Shown here piece after piece: positions 11,797 through 24,565 of a DNA stretch of 64,000 nt. Position numbers and translations under genes: made by a program. The notes under the pieces were generated by a model that saw nothing but the letters and a program-made list of their open reading frames with translations, was not told where the DNA came from and did not search any database. The DNA lies in NCBI GenBank assembly GCA_032358165.1, contig JAALGY010000020.1, forward strand, positions 2,356,001 through 2,420,000. The letters run 5' to 3'. The stretch comes from Diplosphaera chodatii (Eukaryota; Chlorophyta; Trebouxiophyceae; Prasiolales; Stichococcaceae). The number at the start of each line of letters is the position of its first letter. The stretch's first letter is position 1.

Positions 11797-14555
11797 ATGA
11801 GCTCCTCGGAGAATGAAGACGAGCTGCAGACGTCGGATAGCGTATCGATACACGAGTCGTTTCTGCCCGAGTGGCAGGGAGATGAGGTGGCATGCGAGCT
11901 CTGCGGCGATGCCGGCGGTGCTGCAAGCCTCATGATCTGTGAGAACCTCGACAAAGGGTGCGAGTGCGGATGCAGCAGCACCAACCCAACATCTGAAATC
12001 ACTGTCTTGCTGACTCCGCTGAGCTCAGCATGCGCATGCATGCAATACACCTGTACCATAAGCGCCAGATGATACACTACGTCCCAATCACGGTGGGCAT
12101 GGTCGGTCTGCCGCAGATGCATCGGCGCCAGGCACATCTACTGCTTCCACCCGGTGCGACAGGAAGTGCCAGAGGACGAGCCGTGGCACTGCCAGTTCTG
12201 CACCGACCATGGCTTTGATCAGCGGCCCTATGCGCCAGCCGGCATCGGGTGCGCAGCATGGCCCGCGCAACCAGTCATAGCACCTCCATGCAGGCTTGTC
12301 CGTGCTGTCAGATCCTTGCGCCGTCATTTCAGCAGCAGGAGGCTGCATGTGCATGCAGCTGCATGCACGAACTTTGCCGCCTGGTGCATTGCAGGCTGGA
12401 GGACGCAGCCGCAGACTCGCCTGCGGTGTCGCCAGCGCGGAATTCTGAGACACCCGAGGCAGACTCAGGGTTCATGCCAGGCGTCAGCAGCCCCACGGTC
12501 CCCAGTGGCGGCAGCCCTGGCGGCAGCCGCGACAGCGCGGCAGCAACGAGGGACGCCCTGAGGCGGGCGGCGACAGCCGAAGCGGCGGCGGAGGAAGCGG
12601 CGGAAGCGGCCGTGGAGGACGACAGCTCAGCGGAGGACTCTGCTGCTGCGACGGGCGCTGCGCCGCCGGCAGCCAAGCAGCGGGCCGGGGCTGAAAAGCA
12701 CGCGGGGAAGCAGCTGGCCAGGACGAGCAGCGATGGGGTGTCGGCAGATGCAGGTGGTGACGTAGCCTCAATGTGCCCTGCTGTGGTTTAGAAGACCCTG
12801 CTGTTTGGCATGCACGACTGAAAGCTTTGTCAAACATCCGAAACGTGTCCGGCTGAATTGTTGCTTGCAATGTCACAGGCACCAAGGAGCAGCAGTCAGC
12901 GCAGCCATCGCAGTCGGACTCGATGCAGCCATCGCAGTCGGACTCGAAGCAGCACGCCTCAGAGCAGCAGCGGCCGGCAAAGATCCTGCCGGCCAAGCGA
13001 AAGGCGGAGGCAGCGGCAGTCGCGCCGAAGCTGCACGATGGCTGGGCCAAGCTCGCCAGAGTAGAGGCCGGCCCCTCAAAGCCGCCCGCAGCACCTTCCA
13101 ACGCCGGCCCCCGGCTGCCAAGGCTGCCTCCGCTGCGCACTGGCGGCTCGTCCAGGGAGCGGGGGGACGCGACCGACCGGGTACAGGACAGAATACACAG
13201 TGCGAACGCAGCGGAGCGCCCACAGTTGCCGGTGCAACAGCAGCCGCAGTCAGCACGGCTCAGAGATGGAGAGCAGGGCGCCACGCCGCGGTTGCAGGCT
13301 GACAACAGCCTCTTTAGTGAGCATCTAGGTCCCGCTCTGCAGCTCAGTTGTGTGCAACAAACAGGTGCACAAGATTCATGTTGCAGGCCTGGCGAGCACG
13401 TCGAGCTGCGGATGGCCCACACGGGTCATGGTTGCTGCGCCATCATGACAGCCTGCAGATTGAATGTTAGCATTCGACGGCGACCACGACATCCCTGGGA
13501 CACTCCTCGTTCTCATGTGCAGGGTATATAGGTGTTTATCATCACCTGCTGGCTGTGCATGATGCAGGATCTTCAAGCCCCAGGGCGGCGGCAGCAGGCA
13601 GCACAGCAGCTGCGCAGCTGGGCCGCTCGGGGATGGCACCCCCTGGAGCGAGGCCCGCGCAGCCCGGCGTCAGCGGCGGCGCGCCGCAGCAGCAGCAGCA
13701 CAAACGGCCGCTGGCACGGCCCGTCATTGGCAGCAGCGCCCCGGGGGGCCCGGCCCGCCCTCAGCAGCCCCCAGGGGCTGCACAGCAGCAGCAGCGGCGG
13801 CAACAGCAGCCGAACGCTGGTCGGCCGCCTGGGCAGGTAAGAGGCGATTCGGGCGCACCGATGGGCACCGGAGCCGACCCCACCCTGGAGCAACCCAGGC
13901 GCCCCCCGCCCAGCACTGTCAACGTGTTTGCCAGCATCATGTCGGACATGCAGGTGGGCTGTACTCATGCTTGAGGGCACCTCAGCTCACTGGAGAACGT
14001 GTGCATGGCATCGTGGCTGCAGCCACGATCCCATGCCAGGTCTCTAGTGTGCGGGGGTGCCCTCAACATGTATGCTGCCTGCGAGATCAAGTTATGCATG
14101 TGTGATGAGTGCGTCCTCGAGCAAGCTCCCTTTGTACGCTGGATGAGAGCATCAGCTGAAGCTGACGCGACCTCACATTGAGTCCTTCATTACATACAGA
14201 GCAAGGCGAAGGAGTTCAATGCGCACGAGGAGGAGATGCGGCAGCAGACGGAGAAGCGGAAGGAGCACGAGCGAGAGTGCGTGCTTGAGCTTCCTACTGA
14301 CCAAAACACCTGTGTCACCCCAGCACACCGTGCCACCTTGCCATGTTTTCTGTGCACGGCACGACCAAGTCAGCAACATTCACATTCACATCTGCTGTGC
14401 ACGTGCACTCAGAAGATGACATTTTGACGGGGCCAGAAACGGGGCCGAACCCATTTGTGCTGCTCAGGGAGCTGGACGTTGAGCGGAAGCAGGTGGCAGC
14501 CTCCAGAGGCGTGGCGTTATGGAGCGGCGCCATGCGGTAAGCAGAGTTGATTACT

Positions 14556-14610
<55 letters not shown>

Positions 14611-17600
14611 TCTATTTATTTATTTATTTATTTATTTATTTACTCCCGTCATCAAGTGCATGTCAACACAGTCGAGTCGGCGAGTCGAGCTGTACCAGGA
14701 TGCCAGCTGAGCAGCGCTCAGCTAACCTCTGACCGCTGAGGGGCCCCCCTGTCCGCAGTCCTCACCCAGCTGTTCGAACCCAGGGTGCCACTGCTGCAGG
14801 GTGCGGGAGGTGCCGCTGGAGGCAGCAGATGCCTATGCATCAGCCGGCAGGGGGCAGAAGCCCGGGGACGAGGGCGCCCTCTCCGCGCCGTTGCACCTGG
14901 TCGCCTTCTCGCTGAGCAATGGCGCAGACTCGGCGGGCGCCGCCGCCGCGCTGCCGACGCAGTTCGAGGCCCGCACGGTGTCGATTGACGACATTGGTGA
15001 GCCACTCGTACACTAGTAGCCGCTCTGGCAATCAGCTTGAAGGGTCCCACTGTGTTTAAAAGCATGTTTGGCGACTCGACCGTCTCGATCATGCACGTTT
15101 GAGCGACAAAGAAGCCTATACCGAAGCAAGCGCTTGCTCGACTGTGCACTTCATCTCTCATGCTGTCAGCAAATGACATTGCATAGTGCGTCTCAAAATC
15201 AACTTGTGCGCTGCGTGCAGACTTCAAGTATGTGGACGCGCACAAGGGGGCGGCGCTGCTGATCGGCGCCAACACTGCCGACGCGGGCGGCGTGGCGCGC
15301 GCCGGCAGCCTGTGCCGCTCGCTGCTGCAGCGGGGCGCGGCGCTGCGGGCGGAGCTCCCGGCCTCCAAGGTGCGCACTGTGTGCTCGGCTGAAGTGTAAC
15401 TGGTGGTTGTCAAAAACACAACTGCTGAGGGCACAAGCGACGAGCAGTGTGTGCTGCGCTAGGCCGCGCCCTTGCAGCCGTCCTGCACATGGGCCCGCCT
15501 GTCGTGAGGCCTCTGCACGGCAGATGACTGTGCAGCAGCATGCGCACGAGCATCACAGAGGCTGCTGCACCAGTACAGACATGTCATGCCTGCCATTGGG
15601 CTGATGTCAGTGTCCCCATCTTTGCACACAGCAGCACTGCAGGCATGCGCGGCAGGCTACCCCCTGCTCATCCTGCACACATGTATCTGAGCACCTTCAA
15701 GCACTGGGTGGCATCACAGCAATGCCTGAGGCTGTTCCGTGGTGCCTGTGTAAGATGAAGCTGCGTGTGATGTGCAGGCATGGCTGGCGCTGGTCCCGAA
15801 CCCACCCGACGGCAGCCCCTCGCTGCTCTGGGGCCTGTTCGTGACCGCTGGCGACACGCCGCAGCCGCAGCACCGCCACATCCGCCCACCCCGCAGCGCC
15901 CTGAAGCAGGTGGTTGCTGGCAGGGAAGACCACACTTGAGATCTTGGTTCCTTGTGTAACCAGGCTGCCTGTCCCTCTAGGCTGCTGTGGCTGCTGCTTG
16001 CTGCGAGGTGTGCTCAAGGTGAAGGCTGACAGCTGGGGTCTGGATGGCACAGGCCGGCCAGCGGAACAGGCGCAGCCTGCGGTGGGTCGACGGCCGCCGC
16101 AGCGACTGGCGTGCAGAGGCGACTGAGCGTGGCGCCGGCCGTGCGTACAGCGACGCTGCGGCTGTGGCTGCAGCGACAGCGGCGGCAGCAGCAAACGGGC
16201 AGCCAGTGGACCCGCCACAGCAGCAGCAGCAGCAGCAGCAGGTGGGTGCTGATCCGGCAGAGGAGTCCGCACCCGCAGCTGAAAGCACGAACCTGCCTTG
16301 CCCGTGACGCCTTGCGCCTGTGCGGTACACTGCTTGCTTGTGATCCACGAAGGACGTACCCTTGATGCTGCAGGAACCAGAGCCGGCATCACCAACAAAG
16401 GGCCGGCAGCGGCCTGTCTGGCACCACCCTGGGCCAGCCAGGCAGCAGGACGCCCAGGAGGCAGCTCAGCCACAGCAGCCAGACCGGCAGCGCAACCCAG
16501 ACGGGGTGCAGCCACCACAACAGCCAGATCAGCAGCGTCAGCGTCAGCCGCCGCCAGGACAGACCGTGCAAGGTCGGCAGCAGCCCGAGCAGCAGCCGCA
16601 GCCAACCCCAGATGGGCAGGCGCAGCTGGCAAACGCCAATGGTCTCCCAGGAGGGGCCACGGCGGTGCGGCCGCCTGCGCCATCCGCAGCGCCAGCTGCA
16701 AATGGCGTGCCAGGTCAGCCCCCTTCCCTGTCTTTCGATGCACTGCGTTGGCACGTTGCTTGCGGTCGGCGACCAGGCAACTGGCAAACCCTCTCTTGCA
16801 GCTCACGATGACCGCCAATATCGTGTCTGCTTCGCAGCTGCAATGCCAAAGCTGCCGCTGCATGGCTTTCGCTTCAGCATCGTGGGCTATTCGCTTGGGC
16901 TGGACAAGAGTTCGGTGCGCAGTGCAGTTCAGGGTTTTGCTGTGGCGCCACGACAGCTCACAGCCTGAAGACATGTATGCCTGCGCACTATCACAGCTGA
17001 TGCTAACACCAAATGCTCCAGGGTCCAGGGTGTCAGGGCACATGCTCTGCAGCAGACGCTGACACCACAAGCTGCTTGGCTGCAGGAGGCGCACCGGGCG
17101 CTGGCTGGGGTGCGGGCGCTTGGGGCGGAGCACTTCCGCTTCCCCGTCACGCCGGGCACCGTCACCGCGCTGCTGCTGCACCCGCTGATGTGCCAGGTGA
17201 GCGGGTTGTGCAAAGGGAGAACAAATTTTGCTTGTCTTATCTTCAGTAAGTCTGATGGATCGAGTGATGCTGAAGCTGACTTTTCTAGTCCATGCACATC
17301 ATCCAATGCGCTGCGAGCGTGTCAGGTACATCGCAAAAGCTCCGAGGCACAACAGCAGCACATGTGCTTCTGACCGGTCGTGTCCTGATCATGCATGAGT
17401 GCGTCCTGCAGAATGGGCTGGAAAACAATCAGTGGGAGCTCGGCATCAAGGACTTCGTGCTGAAGCCGCCCATTGCCTTCTACCGCGGTCTGGAGTATGT
17501 GACCTTGGCAGCCCGGTGAGCGGCATCCCACACGCCCCTCTGTAATGTCGCCAGGACTACACCGACTGGCTGCTGTTTTGGACAGGATTTTCCTGAGGCA

Positions 17601-18661
17601 TGGTGCCGTGACGCTTAGACGGATTGTGGCTATGCACCCACAGGCTAGGCAGGCGGCCGTCGCCAGCGGAAGCGGTGCCCTTCGAGCTGCTGTCCTGCGG
17701 TATCACCGTCATTTCGGATGCAGCGACCCTCGCCGCAGACCCTGACACGTTGAAAAAGGTGAGCATAGTATGCGTTGCGTGCCAACGACTATCATGACGC
17801 TCACACTGGGCCGGTGTTTGATCAGAGGTCATGGGCACCTAAGCCGCCATCCAAGGGTGCTCAAGCGTCTGCCGTGAGACGGTCACTGACGTGGTCCTAT
17901 CTCGTCACACCTGCAGCTGTACAATGCTTTGAAGCGGGGCATGATGGGGTGCAAGCGGCGGCGCGCATGCACCTGGGCGGTGCGCCTGTCCCCCCTGGAG
18001 CACATGCGGCTCGAGGATGCGTACAGGCGTTCGCACCAGGTAATGGCCAACTCCGTTGTGCAAGGCACTTCTTGCATCCTCAAGATTTGTCTTTTGGCGC
18101 TGATTCAGTGCGATGTCGATGCACAAGTCGTCTGCACGTCCGGAAGCATGCCGCCGGCACGCTCAACGGCTGTGCCGCTTCGCGCCGCACAGAAGGAGGT
18201 GGGGCAGGCTCTACAGATGTTCAACAGCCGGCTGCCGGGCGAGGGCAGCGGCCCAGCGCTGTCGGCGCGGCTCACCGAGGAGGAGGTGTCCTCCAAAGTG
18301 ATGGCTGACCCGCCGCAGCTCGTGCGGGACGCGGTGAAGGTGAGGCACCAGCCGCACCTTTCTGTCACAAAGGGCTGCACCGTACTTCACACGGCAATGA
18401 AACGTACGACGTTTCCATTCTTCTATTCCGAGATCCGCCACGTGGGTGCAAGTTGTGAAGCGTGTGATGCAGGTCGCCTACAAACATATGACGGACTGCC
18501 GCCACGTCATCTTGGCGAGCGGCGACCGGGAGCTCGTGTCCAAGGCCGAGTCGCAGACGACCGTGCTGGCGTGCGTGGGCCTGGGCGGGGCGCTGGACCT
18601 GGTGACCCGGATAGTGGACCACCTGGAAGCCACGTGCCACCGGCCGGGCGAGCTGCACTAA
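11797..18661 (+). CDS. large PHD-finger protein, 19 exons, probable chromatin reader
   Basis: Nineteen exons join with correct phase throughout to about 1,168 residues: 11797-11957, 12117-12248, 12395-12753, 12879-13328, 13568-13953, 14200-14276, 14468-14536, 14800-14996, 15221-15369, 15778-15909, 16053-16241, 16374-16713, 16838-16914, 17086-17196, 17412-17515, 17644-17758, 17917-18039, 18193-18339, 18473-18661. Near residues 30-90 lies a Cys4-His-Cys3 PHD finger: CELCGD, MICENLDKGC, HIYCFHP, WHCQFC. PHD fingers bind histone tails, so a nuclear chromatin role is inferred. Next come acidic Ala/Glu and basic Lys/Arg low-complexity parts, a Gln/Pro-rich part, and a charged coiled-coil-like stretch (KAKEFNAHEEEMRQQTEKRK) near residue 500. 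Globular sequence follows, including a poly-Gln run at 16218-16241 and a well-structured but unrecognised C-terminal domain of about 350 residues (GITVISDAATLAADPDTLKK; RHVILASGDRELV; ACVGLGGALDLV). Splitting into two genes is possible but no start or stop argues for it. Confidence 0.75.
14554..14642. repeat. (TTTA)n tetranucleotide microsatellite
   Basis: About 22 near-perfect TTTA units with one TCTA interruption, lying in the intron between PHD-gene exons 14468-14536 and 14800-14996. It is an AT-only island in GC-rich DNA and begins 16 bases after the GTAAGC donor. Likely length-variable between strains. Confidence 0.97.
16218..16241 (+). repeat. CAG trinucleotide run encoding poly-glutamine
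   Basis: Eight CAG codons in a row end PHD-gene exon 16053-16241 and run straight into the GTGGGT donor, so the repeat forms the exon border. Variation in repeat number would change protein length without shifting frame. Confidence 0.85.
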
Positions 18662-20115
18662 CGGCTGCCTCCTAGCGAAAACCGTCGATACCGTAGTCAT
18701 GGCAGCTTTTCATGTACATGTAGCGGTAGCGACAGTGTTAGTCATGACTATCTTCTGGCCCCGCCTGTGCGGCACGCTTGCCTGCCTGCTGAACCTCGTG
18801 GCTGCGTTGAACTTTGGCGTTTTGGTCCGACTTTGCGACAGCAGTGGCAGTGAAGGGCTCGTGCAACACAGGCATTGATCTGGATCAGGTCATCAGGATC
18901 TGAGATGTGGGACTGTTTGGTCGGGAGGTGGAGTCCCCAACCCGTGGACCAGCACAAGGTGCAGCCCCGGAAGACTGCGCCGCATATGCACATTACATCA
19001 ACCATACTTCTCTTCAGCGTTTTGCCAGTCATCGGCGCGTGCCAGCAGGGGCATCCGGTCAGCAGCGGTTTGCACGCGCCTCGCTGATTCGTCCCAAAGG
19101 TGGGCGGAACTCGCAGCCACAAACTGCAGGGGTCAAACCGGTCTGTGTACACCGCACATCACTGGTGTCCTTCAATCGCTATCGTTTGCCGATCACGCGG
19201 TTGGAGATCCAATGCACAGCAGCCGCATCGTATACACCTCCGCCATGCACGGATGTGTCCCAGTCAGGGGGGCACCAGTGCACTGCCTGCAGCTCCGGCC
19301 TCGCTCCATGCCCTCGGCCCGTCCACAAACCGCTTGTGCGTCGCGACACGGCCACATGCATTGCGCGGTGGACTGACGACTCTGGCCCTGCTCGCATCAA
19401 AGCTCCTATCGCAACCACCAGCATGAAAATGCCCCGCAACTACCCTCGCCCTGAGTTCTGATCTCTCAGAGATTGAGTTCCTGGTGTGCAATAGGTTGTA
19501 AACTGTCGCAATAGTTGCATGGCTTGTGTGCAGTCGCGTCAGCACTACACACCGGCTGATCGGTTTTGTGGATAAGCTTCGGGGCAGTGCCAGTGGCGGC
19601 TGCTGCGTGCAGGCGGAGAGCCGATCCGGTGTTTAGCACTGACTTACTGTGTATGTGACCCATCGCTGTATGATTGCGCCGTGCGCATCTCGGCGCGCGG
19701 CTGGGATGGCCCCCATCAGGCCTGCTGACTTGGCGGTGGTCCCCCGTCGGACATCCTTTATATGAGCCACACAATGCCTTGAAGGCTTGCGTCTCACATA
19801 TGTGCAACGAACGCACGGTCGCAAGTCTAATCAATACCTTTACCGCCGCTGCACCCGCTGCCTACGCCACGCCCACGAAGTTTCCTTCGCCGGGTGCAAG
19901 CCACAAGGAGCAAACTGTTTCAGCTGCTCGTACGCGTCCCACTCCGCACTTGCCACTATCACATCAGCTGCACCAAACAGTGCATTTGCTGACCGAGTGC
20001 GGGAAGTAGAACCGTTGTAGCGAAAAGGTAGCCGTCCCCAGCAGACCTGCATGCAACCAAGTGGCAAGCCGTTCTTGACCCTGCCACTGACGGACCTGAG
20101 ACTGTTCGTCTGCAG
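18662..20115. other. intergenic region, 5' flank of four-TM gene copy 1
   Basis: No supported gene. From about 18890 onward short blocks match the 5' flank of the second copy near 23329 (shared GATCAGGATCTGAGAT-like block, a TGCACTGCCT block, and TTTCCTTCGCCGGGTGC at about 19881 against 24316). It therefore holds the older, diverged half of the segmental duplication and the promoter of copy 1. Confidence 0.6.
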
Positions 20116-22990
20116 ATGGCTGCCACCACACACACGACCGGCGGCCTGCACACCGGCGGCGTCGCGCCGGCGACGCATGACGCCCCCGGCACGATGCACA
20201 CCGGTGCGCCACCCAACGCTCATGGCCCCCCCTGCGATCTCGCTCCATCGATGGGATCGCAGGCCGAGTGCACTGGTGGATCCACCGCTTGCAACACCGG
20301 TCATGGAGGCGCCGACGAAGAACGCCGAGCTGCACAATCCGAAGCGCTGCGCCTGTGTCCGATGTGAGATCTGAACTGCAGGTGCGGGACCTGCGAAGCA
20401 CGGCGGCATGTTCGGCGGCCACAAGAACCACGAGAAGGCGGTGGGCACCGGCGGCGCCCACGGCAGCGGCGTGAAGCTCAACACCGGCGCGCGCATCGGC
20501 CTCGCCATCACACAGCTCCTGACGCTCATCGTGAGTGTCCCCGCCTCCCTATGCTGCACACACTGCTGGCACGCAGTGCACCCGGGCGCAGACCTCCAAC
20601 ACCACCCATCATTGTCTTCCAGCCGGTTCACTGTCGACTGACACCGTTCATCAAATGCACTGGATTGCATGCTACCACGGCCAGGATCGTCCGGGACAAT
20701 GTGACACTGCATGTCTCCCAGCTCCACCATAGAATAATATAGAAGCATTAGAGCTCGAAGTAGCTGGCACTGCATAATGTCAATGCGGTGTCGTGACGGC
20801 GCAGGCGTTCCTCGTGACGGTGGCCGGCCTGTCGGCGCTGCAGAGCCGCGCCAACGACCTGGCCCTGGACCCTGCGACGCAGCTGGTGTACAACGACCAG
20901 TTCCAGTCCGCCGGCCAGGTGTGCATGTCGTCTGTGTTTGGCACGATCGTAGTGTGATTCAACTGGTAGCAGTTGGGCGGTTGGGTCTCGCCAGAGCTTG
21001 CCTGCTGTGGTACCAGTGTGGTGCAAAAGTGCGGCTGAAGGCTAGCCTTGGTTGTGTATTGATGCAGACCCCATACCCAACTGACGGATCCAAGCAGTTC
21101 GGCCTCCAGTGGTGGATCCTGTTCTTCGAGGTGTGTCTTGGCACAAGCCACTGCATGTCATGTCTCATTGCCCCATCGCCCCATCAGTCCCACCAGCGCC
21201 AGCTTTCAACGTCATGGGAGGCCAACACCTGCTGCCCACTGTGATGTCATTACCCTCCGACTGAAGTCAGGTGAACTAACACGGCCTGGCACTGTGGCTG
21301 CAGCTGTTCATCTTCCTGATGATTTCGATCCTGCTGCTGATGCCGCGCCACCTGCTGCGCCTGAAGCACACCGCCATGGCCTTCCTCGTCTACGTCTTCG
21401 TGAGTGTCTTCTACCCCCTCGTGCTGAACCAAAGGCTGTAGCTGCCCTGATGTTGGCGGACACATGCATATGCAACCATGCTGACTCTTCTCGTTGCCCC
21501 CTGAGACGCTGCTGCCTGGCTGCACTTGCTGTGGGGACGCAGATCCAGGGTGCTTTGCTACCAGCGTGCCAGCGGCGGAGGTGGGGTAGTGCTGGTTACA
21601 ACCGCCCGATGTGGACTGACTTTTGTGCCCTGCCGCCCCGCAGGTGCTGGCGACGCTGCAGGTCCACTCGCTGCTCTGGTTCAACCGCTCGCCCACAGCC
21701 CGGACGGTGTACGGCAGCAGCCGCATCAAGGCCACCCTGGCAGGTGCGGCCAGCTGTGGCGCCTAACAGTTGCCCTGATGGCGGCGGGAAAGAAGCATCG
21801 CAGCAGCCTGACATCGGACTGCGACCTGTACAGCATCACATGTGTGCTTGGGATGCCCCTGCCACTTTCCGAGTCCTGTTGCCGCCAGAACTGCACCACG
21901 GTCTGCATGAAGCAATGGTAGTCTCATTCAGTCAGCCAGGTCTGCGGCACCGTCCATCCTGCACTGCACCACTTTGTGTGTGTACCTTGTGACGAGCCAG
22001 CCTGGCATGATAGTGGCGCAGTCGTTCATCTTCCCCACCATCAGGCGGGGTGCACTGCTCTCTACACCTGGACACATCAATGCACGTTGTGCGCGGCTGT
22101 GATGCTGGCTGATGACCATGCACAGGCGCGCTGCTGGCCTGCATCTGCAACGCTCTCAGCATCATCTTCCTGGGCCTGCTGCGCGACGACCACGAGAACC
22201 ACGGCATTGGTGGCAAGGTGAGGGTCCTTAGCAGGTCATCAAATTGCTGTGTATTGAACAGAAGTGGGCAGATAATGGGAAAGCTTGGGCATGCGTCTCC
22301 GCAACTGGCATCGGGTAGTCTCGTTGAAGAGCTGTAACTGGCGTCATCTGCTATATATGATGATAGCGCCGCTGCTCTGACCGTGCAACGTGTCATCTGT
22401 CTGCAGCGTGTGGGCCACGACTCTGCAGGCTACTCCGCCGTGTGAGCACCCAGCAGCCTATACACATCAGCAAAACACTCGAGCAAAACAGAACGACAGC
22501 CCGAATCAACGAAGCGCCTGTTACACGGCGCACAGTCATATGGAGAGCGCCTGCCGAGAGGGATGTGTGCCATTTCCTCATTTGAGTGGGGGACATACCC
22601 CGCGTATTCAGCAGCATTTGCATGTCAAGATGTAGTCAAAGGAGGGATACCTGCGGGGCGGGCTTGGTGGCGAGAGTCCCCATCACAGCAGTGAGAGTTG
22701 CTGAGTAGCTTATCATAAGCCGAGCTTGATGCCAGATGGTTCCTCGTACCGAAACAGTGGAGGGGCTGGCTGGTATCTGGCGCAGGCTTGCAGTTTTGTT
22801 AGTGCTGAGTGGGGACTGCACGGTGCGGTGGCATTCCAATTGCACATGCCGCCCGCTGGTCAGCATGTCAGACAGTTGAGGCAGGCGAGTCGTAGTGGCT
22901 TCACCTATTCATTGACGTGGCATCTCATCAGCACAGCACTTCAAGTTGTTTGTTGCATCAGCAACGAACATCGCAGTGTCTGGCCTACAT
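18890..22990 (+). repeat. unit 1 of a tandem segmental duplication
   Basis: Unit 1 pairs with the next unit at an offset of about 4.3-4.45 kb. It contains the first four-TM gene and conserved blocks upstream and downstream, for example CGGTGCGGTGGCATT and GGTCAGCATGTCA near 22820-22870, matching 27110-27150. Exons are highly similar, introns mostly diverged. Ends are approximate and estimated by eye. Confidence 0.65.
20116..22445 (+). CDS. orphan four-transmembrane protein, tandem copy 1
   Basis: Eight exons join in phase to 246 residues: 20116-20203, 20382-20530, 20805-20918, 21068-21130, 21304-21399, 21644-21743, 22126-22217, 22407-22445. The N-terminus is polar and His/Thr/Gly-rich (HTTGGLHTGG; PGTMHTGA), then Lys/Gly-rich. 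Four hydrophobic segments follow: IGLAITQLLTLIAFLVTVAG, WWILFFELFIFLMISILLLM, a third around FLVYVFVLATLQVHSLLWF, and CICNALSIIFLGLL. A basic loop PRHLLRLKH lies between segments 2 and 3, and the C-terminus is short and polar. All introns are GT-AG. I do not recognise the family; the four-helix layout recalls MARVEL/CASP-like or tetraspan proteins only in general shape. The ATG directly follows CTGCAG in both copies, so a leader intron may end at the start codon. Confidence 0.85.
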
Positions 22991-24565
22991 CTGCAGTATC
23001 TGGCAGTCTGCCATCGCATGTTGGTATTGAAAGTGCACGATCATGTAAACGATGAATGTCAACCGGACGAACTACAGAACACCCGAATGGTGCTGCAGTG
23101 CTGCAGTTTAAGTGTTGTAAAAGCCCATGCCACTGGTGCATCATGTTCCACTTTGCTTGCATCACCCTCTCGCTGCTCTTGCCTGCACTTATCTGGCAGC
23201 TACACTGCGTGTGGGTGTTTGACCTTACTGCTACATGTCGACCAGCCATGTTTGGCTGCGAAGTGAGATAGTTCTATCAAACCTGCTTTGGGCTAGAGAT
23301 TTGCCGCCATACCTGTATATCAGCAGTGATCAGGATCTGAGATCTGGGGCCGGATCGCCATGAGAGTCCCATCCTGTCACCACCCCATGTTGCAACAATA
23401 CGCGGCCGCTGGAAACACACACCACCAGACGTGCCTGCTGAAGAGTGTTATACGTCAGGACACATCTTCAAGCCCCTGCCAGCGGCACACCTGCAAGGAG
23501 CACCCGCCAACAAGCCTCGCGCTGAGTCATCCCGAGGTGAGCCTACGTGTGCACAGTTCCGGCCGTGTTCGTGCTTGGCAGGTCAGCCAACGCAGACCAG
23601 CAGAGTTATGTGCATACAGATACACCTGTACAGGTACACGAGCCGCCAGTTTCAGCTGGCATGGCCCTAAGGCTTCGTGTTGCGCGTGTCGAGTCAGAGG
23701 GGCCCGAGTGCACTGCCTCCACTGGTGCCCCTGCCCAGCTGTGCCGGCTGCATGCCACTCTGAGCTTCTATCAGTGCCCACTGTGAGCATGCAGCAGACT
23801 GCAGCGCCGGGCTTAAGGAACGAATTGTGGAGCTGCGTCATGACATCTCTCGACACGACACTCCTGTCGATGCCGGCCTATTTGGTTTACGAACCGTGAT
23901 ATGGTCGTCTTCGAGCATATTATGCGAGCTATATCATAGGACTGCTGTTGAAAGCTTCGCCGCGTGCTGCACCAGTCGCCTGCTGCATTCGACACGAGCT
24001 TCCCGGCAGTGCCTGCGGCGGCTGCTGAGTCTGCAGGCGTCTGTTGTTATCAGCAGCGTCTACGATGGTTCATCACTTGAATGGCACTGCTATGAAAATA
24101 GCGTTGCCATGTATGGCCCGGCATGCACCCAGGAATGGCACTCATACGAATTGCTGACTCAGGGCTGGTCACCTGTTTGGACACCTGTTCTATCACATAC
24201 GCGACAACTGCCGCATGTGCTGGACTCCGTGCCGTATGCTTTCTGGGCACCTGTTCACGTTTTCGCGGGGTGCATAGCTGCTGCACCTGGTGTCGGGCCT
24301 TGAAGCACATGTGGTTTCCTTCGCCGGGTGCCGACCAGGGAGCAGGCAAACCGCCGCAAAAGCGAAGTTCGAGCACACACTACCCCGCTATCCCGGGTGG
24401 TGTTTGCACCAAACTTTTCGCCCTACTCGAACAGTTGCTGATGCGCAGGTTTGGCCACAACTGCTTTGTCCAGCGGCGGCATCGGTTCCATGCAACCTAA
24501 GATGCTTGCAAGGCGCCTGCCGAAAGTGGCTCCGCCGCTGAGTGGCTGGTTGCATGCTCCTGCAG
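22446..24565. other. intergenic region between the tandem copies
   Basis: Holds the 3' flank of copy 1 to about 23000 and the 5' flank of copy 2 from about 23329; both have partial matches to the corresponding flanks of the other copy. I see no additional gene, and no terminal repeats or target-site duplications that would suggest a transposon at the junction. Confidence 0.55.

Noticed and set aside
15697..17181. 494-residue open frame on the minus strand
   Set aside because: Shadow of GC-rich exons of the plus-strand PHD gene; low-complexity, no family features, and it crosses well-supported splice sites.
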